Shown here piece after piece: positions 24,918 to 30,687 of a stretch of DNA of 30,687 bases; within the stretch, counting starts at the first letter, position 1; the number at the start of each line of letters is the position of its first letter. The position numbers and the translations under genes were made by a program. Source of the DNA: Catenibacterium sp900764725 (GTDB lineage Bacteria; Bacillota_I; Bacilli_A; Erysipelotrichales; Coprobacillaceae). The DNA lies in the NCBI RefSeq assembly GCF_934754625.1, contig NZ_CAKVIU010000021.1, one strand, 5' to 3'. Under the pieces are notes generated by a model. It searched no databases. It was not told where the DNA came from and was given only the letters and a program-made list of their open reading frames with translations.

Positions 24918-25561
24918 TAGAAATCAATCGTAAAGAAGCTTTACGATACTTAGGATACCGTCAATCCGTTGAAGGTGATCTAACTGAAATCAATAGCGCA
25001 TTAGATCACTGTATAGAAGTATTACAGAAAACTGCAGTACCACGTCATATAGTGAAAAGATTTCCTCTTTCAATAGAGAATCATACAATCACTATTGGGG
25101 ATATGGTCATTCATAGTAAAAACCTAGAGAATAATCTTAAAGGATGTCATGCAGTTTATCTTTTTGCGGCTACTATAGGAATAGAAGTCGATCGACTTAT
25201 TAAACGTACAGAACTCACTAAAATGAGTGATGCAGTCATCTATCAGGCAGCAGGAGCTGCCATGATAGAAGCTTATTGTGATGAAGTGAATGAAGAACTC
25301 AATCAGGAGGCAAATAAGAATAATGAATTCTTAAAGCCACGCTTTTCGCCTGGTTATGGAGATCTCGCATTAGATCATCAAAAAGATTTTATGCGTTTAT
25401 TACAGATGGATAAGATTGGTATCAGTTTATTAGAAAGTCTCTTAATGGTCCCATCCAAATCAGTGACGGCGATCATTGGTATTACACATCACGCACAGCC
25501 TCGTCATACTAAAGACTGTGCCAATTGTCCTGCACAATGTGAATTCAGGAGGAAAGAGTAA
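24914..25561 (+). CDS. Stand-alone methionine synthase activation (AdoMet-binding) domain protein
   Basis: A 215-aa protein corresponding to the C-terminal reactivation domain of MetH, which uses S-adenosylmethionine to remethylate cobalamin after accidental oxidation. The RFSPGYGD motif (RxxxGYG) that binds AdoMet is present, as are FAATIGIEVDRLI and QAAGAAMIEAYCDEVNEEL. The end carries a Cys cluster (CANCPAQC). The adjacent MetH lacks this domain, so the function is split over two chains, as reported for Thermotoga-type systems. It overlaps metF by 4 nt and metH by 1 nt, consistent with equimolar production. Confidence 0.88.
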   Translation: MIEINRKEALRYLGYRQSVEGDLTEINSALDHCIEVLQKTAVPRHIVKRFPLSIENHTITIGDMVIHSKNLENNLKGCHAVYLFAATIGIEVDRLIKRTELTKMSDAVIYQAAGAAMIEAYCDEVNEELNQEANKNNEFLKPRFSPGYGDLALDHQKDFMRLLQMDKIGISLLESLLMVPSKSVTAIIGITHHAQPRHTKDCANCPAQCEFRRKE

Positions 25562-27933
25562 TGAGATTTAAAGAAAGACTTACAAAAGAATGGTTATTCT
25601 GGGATGGTGGTACTGGTTCTGTGCTTCAAAGCTGGGGTTTACAGGCTGGTGAACTTCCTGAAACATGGAATATCAACCATCCAGAAAAGATTATAGAATT
25701 AAATAAAGGTTATCTAGAAGCAGGATGTGATATCATCAACACCAATACATTTGGTGCCAACAGATTGAAATATCCAGATAATCTAGAAGAAATAGTCACA
25801 CAAGCAGTAGAACATGCGAAAAAGGCAAGAGAACTTACAGGACGTACAGATGCCCTTATTTCTCTTGATTTAGGTCCTACTGGTAAACTCTTAGAACCAT
25901 TAGGAGATTTATCATTTGATGATGCAGTGGATATTTATGCAGAAGTGATTGAATATGGTACTAAAGCAGGTGCAGATGTGATTCTTATTGAAACAATGCA
26001 GGATAGCTATGAATTAAAAGCTGCCGTACTTGCCGCAAAGGAACATTCACATCTTCCTGTATGTGCGACTGTTGTATTTGATGAAAAAGGCAAGATGTTG
26101 ACAGGTGGTACACCTGAATCAGTTGTTGCCTTACTTGAAGGATTACATGTAGATGCATTAGGTATTAACTGTTCATTAGGACCACGTCAAATTAAACCTT
26201 TTGTAGAAAGAATGATCAAAGTCTCTTCTACACCAATCATTGTGACACCTAATGCAGGCTTACCTCAGACAGATGATGAAGGTCATACATATTATGATAT
26301 GAATGCGGATGACTTCGCATTAGAAATGAAAGATATTGCCTCACTCAATGTACATGTACTTGGAGGATGTTGTGGAACAACTCCAGAATATCTTTCTAAA
26401 ACAATCAAACTAGTCAAAGACTTACCTATTGAACCACCTGTAAAGAAGAATATCTCTGTTGTGACTTCTTTCTCACAGGCTGTAGAAATAGGTCCTAAAC
26501 CAGTGATCATTGGTGAACGTATTAACCCAACGGGTAAGAAGAAATTCAAACAAGCCTTACGTGATGGAGATATTAACTATATCTTATCTGAAGGTTTAAA
26601 ACAGGAAGATGCAGGGGCTCATATTCTAGATGTCAATGTAGGTTTACCAGAAATAGATGAACCTAAAATGATGGTAGAAGTCATGAAGAAGTTACAATCT
26701 GTCATCGCATTGCCATTACAGATTGATACGTCAGATCCAATTGCCTTAGAAGCTGCCTTAAGACACTATAACGGTAAGGCTATGATTAACTCAGTTAATG
26801 GGAAACAGGAATCCATGGATGCGGTATTCCCACTAGTAAAGAAATATGGTGGTGTTGTCGTAGGACTTGCATTAGATGAAGATGGTATTCCTGATAACGC
26901 AGCAGATCGTATTCGTATTGCGAAGAAAATTTATAAAGAAGCAAGTAAATATGGTATTGAACCTAAGGACATCGTAATTGATGGACTTGCAATGACTATT
27001 TCATCAGATCCTACTTCAGCCATTGCGACATTAGAAACATTACGTATTATTAGAGATGAATTACATGGACACTCAATTCTTGGTGTCTCTAATATCTCTT
27101 TTGGTCTTCCACAAAGACCAATTGTCAATGCGAACTTCTTTACTATGGCGATGCAATCAGGACTTAGCTGTGCGATCATCAATCCTTCATCAGAAGCAAT
27201 GATGAAATCATATCGTGCTTATCTTGCCTTAAGTGGTTTAGATACAAACTTTACAGAATATATTAGTGCCTATGGAAATAGTGCGCCAGCACCTGTAAAG
27301 AGTGAAGCAGTTGATATGTCTTTATATGAAAGTATCAAGCGTGGTATGAGTGAAAATGCTGGTAAAGCCACAAAGAAACAGCTTGAAACTAAAGAAGGAT
27401 TAGAAATTATCAATGAAGAACTCATTCCTGCCTTAGATGAAGTAGGGAAAGGCTTTGAAAAAGGTACTATTTTCTTGCCACAGTTATTAATGAGTGCAGA
27501 AGCAGCGAAAGCAGCCTTTGCGGTTATTAAAGATTCTATGGCAGGTAAACCAAGAGAAATGAAGGGAAAGATCATCATTGCGACAGTCAAAGGTGATATT
27601 CATGATATTGGAAAGAATATCGTGAAGGTTATGTTGGAAAACTATGGTTATGATGTCATTGATCTTGGTAAAGATGTACCACCTGAACAAATTGTGGATA
27701 CTGCAATAAAAGAAGATGTCAAATTAGTAGGACTCAGTGCTTTAATGACAACAACAGTTGTAAGTATGGAAGATACTATTAAACTATTGAAAGAAAAGAA
27801 GCCTGATACACTTACAGTAGTAGGTGGAGCCGTTATGACTCAGGAATATGCAGATCGTATCGGTGCAGATTGTTATGCGAAAGACGCAATGGAAACAGTG
27901 CGTTTTGCGGATAAAGTATTTGGAGGAGAATAG
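25561..27933 (+). CDS. metH: Cobalamin-dependent methionine synthase (without activation domain)
   Basis: Transfers methyl from 5-methyl-THF via methylcobalamin to homocysteine. It is 790 aa against about 1200 for full-length MetH. The N-terminal homocysteine/zinc barrel has Cys204 in NCSLGP and Cys270/Cys271 in GGCCGTTP. The pterin-binding barrel has GERINPTGKKKFK. The helical cap (about 590-670) precedes the Rossmann B12 domain with DIHDIGKN, where His681 is the lower cobalt ligand in the D-x-H-x-x-G motif. The protein ends there; the reactivation domain is supplied by the preceding gene. GGAGGAAAG precedes the ATG. The next gene follows after 1 nt. Confidence 0.95.
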   Translation: MRFKERLTKEWLFWDGGTGSVLQSWGLQAGELPETWNINHPEKIIELNKGYLEAGCDIINTNTFGANRLKYPDNLEEIVTQAVEHAKKARELTGRTDALISLDLGPTGKLLEPLGDLSFDDAVDIYAEVIEYGTKAGADVILIETMQDSYELKAAVLAAKEHSHLPVCATVVFDEKGKMLTGGTPESVVALLEGLHVDALGINCSLGPRQIKPFVERMIKVSSTPIIVTPNAGLPQTDDEGHTYYDMNADDFALEMKDIASLNVHVLGGCCGTTPEYLSKTIKLVKDLPIEPPVKKNISVVTSFSQAVEIGPKPVIIGERINPTGKKKFKQALRDGDINYILSEGLKQEDAGAHILDVNVGLPEIDEPKMMVEVMKKLQSVIALPLQIDTSDPIALEAALRHYNGKAMINSVNGKQESMDAVFPLVKKYGGVVVGLALDEDGIPDNAADRIRIAKKIYKEASKYGIEPKDIVIDGLAMTISSDPTSAIATLETLRIIRDELHGHSILGVSNISFGLPQRPIVNANFFTMAMQSGLSCAIINPSSEAMMKSYRAYLALSGLDTNFTEYISAYGNSAPAPVKSEAVDMSLYESIKRGMSENAGKATKKQLETKEGLEIINEELIPALDEVGKGFEKGTIFLPQLLMSAEAAKAAFAVIKDSMAGKPREMKGKIIIATVKGDIHDIGKNIVKVMLENYGYDVIDLGKDVPPEQIVDTAIKEDVKLVGLSALMTTTVVSMEDTIKLLKEKKPDTLTVVGGAVMTQEYADRIGADCYAKDAMETVRFADKVFGGE

Positions 27934-27934
27934 A

Positions 27935-29047
27935 ATGAAAAGAATATTTACAGTGTTAACTTCAATCGCATTAACGTTTGCGTTATCATTCTCAGCAGCT
28001 TTTGCGAGTGATGATGCATTTCTTAAATCACAGAACTATTTAAAGACTATTACATTAGATAGTCCTGATGCCGTTATTGCGTATGAAGCAACAGGTATGG
28101 AAGCTGATTATAAGGCTGATGCTTTATTAAACAACTTTAAGGAAACAGATTATACTACTGCTTCTTATGGTGACTTAGCTAAGTCTATTATCGCAATCTC
28201 TTTACTAGGTGAAAATCCAAAGGATTTTAATAAGACTAACTTAGTTGAAATCTTAGAAAATAGAGTACAGGAAGATGGTACTCTTACAAATGATACAAAT
28301 GGTGGATGTGGGGCTACTATTTGGACATTAATGGCTTTAGAAACAGTTGATTCTTCTAAAGTAAAAGCTGTTGCAGATAAATTATCTACTATGGCTATGG
28401 ATAATGGTGCTTATTGGTATGAATACCAGGGACCAAATGCGGATCTAGATACAACTGGATGGGCTATGGAAGCTTTAAGTGTTGCAGGTCGTTCTACTTA
28501 TGATGCAGCTATCTCAAAAGCATATACTTTTGTACAGTCTAAATTAAATAGTACAGATGGTTCTTATGATATTGGATGGGGTGGAAATGCGGATACTCAG
28601 TCTTGTGTATTAGAAGGATTATCTACTGCAGGTTATACATTAGATACAAATGCATATAACTATTTACTGTCTTATCAGAATGAAGATGGTACATTTAATG
28701 CATTAAACTACAGTTCATTCCAGTTAGAACCAAACGCTTATGCATCAGTAGAAGGTGCAAGAGCACTTGGTGTTATTAATAATGGAAGCTTTGTATTACA
28801 GGCTAGAGAAGATTATAAGAAGACTACTACACCAGTAGTAACTGAACCTGAAACACCTACAACACCTACTACACCTAACACAACTACACCAGCTGTAAAG
28901 CCAGAAACAACTACTACAACTTCTACTAAGAAGGAAACAGTAAAAGTAGTGAATACAGGTGATAACACAAATGTGATGGCATATGTAGTCGCAGCTATCG
29001 CAGCTGTTGGTGTAATCGTATTAGTCATTAAAAGTAAAAAGAAATAA
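27935..29047 (+). CDS. Secreted, surface-anchored alpha/alpha-toroid protein (prenyltransferase-like repeats; transcobalamin alpha-domain-like)
   Basis: The start at 27935 has GGAGGAG 7-8 nt upstream and gives a clear signal peptide (MKRIFTVLTSIALTFALSF, cleavage after AFA). Residues about 27-290 hold helical-pair repeats of the prenyltransferase/squalene-cyclase type (TIWTLMALETV, TTGWAMEALSVAG, TQSCVLEGLSTAG, SVEGARALGVI). A Thr/Pro-rich linker follows, then VNTGD, a hydrophobic helix and KSKKK, which looks like a variant sortase signal or simply a membrane anchor. Catalytic DxDD of cyclases is not seen, so it is probably a binding protein. Its position between metH and a DUF4430 protein suggests the alpha half of a cobalamin carrier resembling intrinsic factor. 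The fold call is good; cobalamin binding is inference. Confidence 0.75.
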   Translation: MKRIFTVLTSIALTFALSFSAAFASDDAFLKSQNYLKTITLDSPDAVIAYEATGMEADYKADALLNNFKETDYTTASYGDLAKSIIAISLLGENPKDFNKTNLVEILENRVQEDGTLTNDTNGGCGATIWTLMALETVDSSKVKAVADKLSTMAMDNGAYWYEYQGPNADLDTTGWAMEALSVAGRSTYDAAISKAYTFVQSKLNSTDGSYDIGWGGNADTQSCVLEGLSTAGYTLDTNAYNYLLSYQNEDGTFNALNYSSFQLEPNAYASVEGARALGVINNGSFVLQAREDYKKTTTPVVTEPETPTTPTTPNTTTPAVKPETTTTTSTKKETVKVVNTGDNTNVMAYVVAAIAAVGVIVLVIKSKKK

Positions 29048-29787
29048 TGAAGAAATTCACAACTAAACAATTAGCGATTGCCTTTGTCGCAATCGCTTTT
29101 GTGTTTATATTTGGCTTTACAGCTTATCGTGGCGTGACTGGACAATTTGTGTCTCAGCCCACTATTAGTAAACAAGTAAAGAGCAGCACAAAGAAGAAAG
29201 AGACTTCTAAAAAAGAAGAAACAAAACAAGAAGAAACTGCTTCTCAATCAGAACAGAAAACAGAGGATTCTTCTAGTGAACAAGAGACTGAAACAAAATC
29301 TTCTAGTAAACAAGAGAAACAGGAAACATCTAAAAAAGAGACTAAGAAGACGGAAACAAAGTCTTCAGATACTTCTACTAAGCAAGAAACAAAGAAGCAG
29401 GAGACACCTAAACAGGATACTCAAACTTCTACACCTCAACAAGTAGAAACGTCTAAACAGGAAACACCTGTCAAACAGACTGTTTCAGTACAAGTTATTG
29501 GAATCAATACAACTATGATGCAGGGAAATATAGAAGTAAATAGTTCTTCTACAGCTTATAGTGTTCTAAGAGAACTTGCAAAACAGAATGGGAAAAGTAT
29601 TTCTACAAAAGGTTTTGGTTCTACTGTTTATGTATCAGGTATAGATGGACTCAAGGAATTTGATCATGGAAAAAGTTCTGGATGGATGTATAAGGTCAAT
29701 GGTACACCACCTAATATAGGTGCAGGGGCTTATAATGTAAAAGCGGGAGATCAAGTGATTTGGTATTATGTCAACGCTGAACAATAA
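29047..29787 (+). CDS. Membrane-tethered DUF4430 protein (transcobalamin beta-domain-like)
   Basis: A 246-aa protein. An N-terminal membrane helix (residues about 8-27) without a clear cleavage site is followed by a ~110-residue low-complexity linker of Lys, Glu, Thr, Ser and Gln that would span the cell wall. Residues ~150-246 form a DUF4430 domain: SSTAYSVLRELAKQNG, YVSGIDGL, then SGWMYKVNGTPPNIGAGAY and GDQVIWYYV. DUF4430 is related to the C-terminal beta domain of transcobalamin and intrinsic factor. The ATG shares one base with the stop of the toroid gene, and the tail overlaps the ECF S-component gene by 20 nt. Role as the second half of a split B12-capture pair is inference from architecture and context. 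Confidence 0.8.
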   Translation: MKKFTTKQLAIAFVAIAFVFIFGFTAYRGVTGQFVSQPTISKQVKSSTKKKETSKKEETKQEETASQSEQKTEDSSSEQETETKSSSKQEKQETSKKETKKTETKSSDTSTKQETKKQETPKQDTQTSTPQQVETSKQETPVKQTVSVQVIGINTTMMQGNIEVNSSSTAYSVLRELAKQNGKSISTKGFGSTVYVSGIDGLKEFDHGKSSGWMYKVNGTPPNIGAGAYNVKAGDQVIWYYVNAEQ

Positions 29788-30313
29788 AACAAGAGAAATA
29801 TGTCTTATAGGTATACTCTCTGCAGTCAATATTGCCTCAAGAGTAGCCTTACAGGCACTTCCTAACTTTAAACCAGTTACATCTATCATTATTATATCCG
29901 TTCTCTTATTTGGATTATCTTTTGGAATTAAACTGACTGTAGTCACTACGATTGCATCTAATATGATCTTAGGCATGGGAACATGGACAATCTTCCAGAT
30001 TCTCTCATGGGTTGTTATCTGTTTACTCACTCAATGTATCAGTGATTTCTATAAGAAACTCAACAAAGAACCACCCTTACTTCTTATGGCTATCTATGCC
30101 TTTTTAATGGGCTATGTCTTTGGTTTTGTCGTCTCGCTCGAACAATTGATCATTGGTGGTCCTGTTTGGTTTGGTATCTACTATGCACAGGGACTCTTAT
30201 TTGATACATTCCATGCAGTAGGTAACTTTGTCTTTTACTTACTTTGTGCACCTATACTTATGCGTTTATTTAAGCAGGAAATGTCTCAATATACGAAAGG
30301 CTATTACAAGTGA
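29768..30313 (+). CDS. ECF transporter S component, candidate cobalamin-specific
   Basis: A 181-aa, very hydrophobic protein with about six membrane helices. An N-terminal NKTREICLIGILSAVNIASR segment is typical of ECF S components (substrate-binding EcfS), which work with a shared EcfA-EcfA'-EcfT module encoded elsewhere. No ATPase is adjacent, so it is a group II ECF type. The start lies inside the DUF4430 gene with only a distant GGGAG, suggesting translational coupling by reinitiation. Neighbours (metH, toroid and DUF4430 proteins) point to cobalamin or a precursor as ligand. I cannot distinguish it from other S components by residue motifs. A terminator follows. Confidence 0.8.
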   Translation: MSTLNNKTREICLIGILSAVNIASRVALQALPNFKPVTSIIIISVLLFGLSFGIKLTVVTTIASNMILGMGTWTIFQILSWVVICLLTQCISDFYKKLNKEPPLLLMAIYAFLMGYVFGFVVSLEQLIIGGPVWFGIYYAQGLLFDTFHAVGNFVFYLLCAPILMRLFKQEMSQYTKGYYK

Positions 30314-30334
30314 TTCTTATAGGATCACTTTTTT
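30308..30334 (+). terminator. Terminator of the metF-to-ECF operon
   Basis: AAGTGAT and ATCACTT pair around TCTTATAGG, and the stem runs straight into a T run. It overlaps the last codons and stop of the ECF S-component gene. Confidence 0.85.
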
Positions 30335-30374
30335 ATTATGTAATAAACGTATTATGAACATCTCAAAGATACAT

Positions 30375-30402
30375 TTTACATATGATATAGAAAGTCTATA
30401 AT
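30375..30402 (+). promoter_or_regulatory. Promoter of the 65-aa ORF
   Basis: TTTACA (30375-30380) and TATAAT (30397-30402) are separated by 16 bp, 24 nt before the start codon. GGAGG follows at 30414-30418. Confidence 0.65.
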
Positions 30403-30426
30403 CACAAGTGGATGGAGGTTAGAACT

Positions 30427-30624
30427 ATGAAACCATTATTTCCACGTGTTCAAGAAGTAGAGAACATATTTCACAAAATACTTGCAAGTAAAGAAGCTTG
30501 TGCAAGACTAAGAGTTGCATTCAATTCAAGTCTAGAAGACTTTCAGGGATCAGAAGAATTAAACAATGAGACCTTTTCAAAAATCGTTCTAGACAGTTAT
30601 AAATTAGTGACGAAAAACCCATAG
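30427..30624 (+). CDS. Small protein of unknown function
   Basis: An unrecognised 65-aa protein. The start at 30427 (MKPLFPRVQEVENIF) has GGAGG 8 nt upstream; the in-frame ATG at 30412 overlaps that site. It is mostly helical, with a charged N-terminal half, no membrane segment and no cysteine pair (single Cys in EACARLR). It has its own promoter, and its stop codon lies inside a perfect hairpin. It follows a terminator, so it belongs with whatever lies beyond the window. It could be a short accessory protein of a mobile element or a regulator, but nothing in the sequence decides. Confidence 0.6.
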   Translation: MKPLFPRVQEVENIFHKILASKEACARLRVAFNSSLEDFQGSEELNNETFSKIVLDSYKLVTKNP

Positions 30625-30638
30625 GCTTGCCTATGGGA
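30619..30638. other. Perfect 8-bp hairpin over the stop codon of the 65-aa ORF
   Basis: CCCATAGG and CCTATGGG pair fully around CTTG. The stop codon TAG lies in the left arm. No T run follows, so it is not a standard terminator. TTTGACA at about 30665-30671 downstream may be a -35 for a gene outside the window. Confidence 0.6.
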
Positions 30639-30687
30639 TGAAAGCCACATGATTCTTACTTGAGTTTGACATAGAAAAGAAATATAA

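Noticed and set aside
29635..30030. 131-aa minus-strand frame across the DUF4430/ECF junction
   Set aside because: Antisense shadow of two well-supported genes, without recognisable domain or ribosome site.

Overview
The window looks like chromosome from a low-GC, AT-rich member of the Bacillota, most likely a gut Erysipelotrichia relative (Catenibacterium, Eggerthia or Kandleria type). This is an inference from protein style, strong TTA/CAG codon preference and gene content; no 16S or other species marker is present. About 95% of the DNA is coding. There are no tRNA or rRNA genes, no CRISPR array and no complete insertion sequence.

Layout. (1) 72-5693: an oligopeptide ABC transporter operon, oppA-oppB-oppC-oppD-oppF, with a strong hairpin between oppA and oppB. 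(2) 5699-7790: an accessory patch. It holds a six-copy array of ~33-bp palindromic units in front of a solitary AAA/DUF4143 ATPase, then an orphan Phd/YefM-type antitoxin with its own palindromic operator, embedded beside a decayed duplicate of the 3' end of the next gene. (3) 7787-10752: an SDR dehydrogenase plus OFA-type MFS transporter operon, divergent from a MerR-family regulator. The shared intergenic region carries a textbook MerR promoter: 19-bp spacer, operator between -35 and -10. (4) 10745-13119: an AI-2E-family permease and a 37-kDa nucleoid-associated-type protein. (5) 13116-19995: glycogen turnover, with a LacI/CcpA-type palindrome, glgB, glgP, a DUF1292 protein and a type I pullulanase. 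(6) 20004-24017: pth and mfd. (7) 24054-30313: a six-gene set, metF, a stand-alone MetH reactivation domain, metH without that domain, a secreted alpha/alpha-toroid protein, a membrane-tethered DUF4430 protein and an ECF-transporter S component. (8) 30427-30624: an unrecognised 65-aa ORF with its own promoter and a perfect hairpin.

The most interesting part is region 7. Animal cobalamin carriers (intrinsic factor, transcobalamin) consist of an alpha6/alpha6 toroid followed by a small beta domain related to DUF4430. Here the two halves are separate surface proteins, one with a C-terminal anchor and one with an N-terminal anchor. They are encoded with overlapping ends, directly after cobalamin-dependent methionine synthase and directly before an ECF S component. 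I infer a split, transcobalamin-like vitamin B12 capture and import system co-transcribed with the enzymes that use B12. The palindromic array before the DUF4143 ATPase is the second feature most worth attention.
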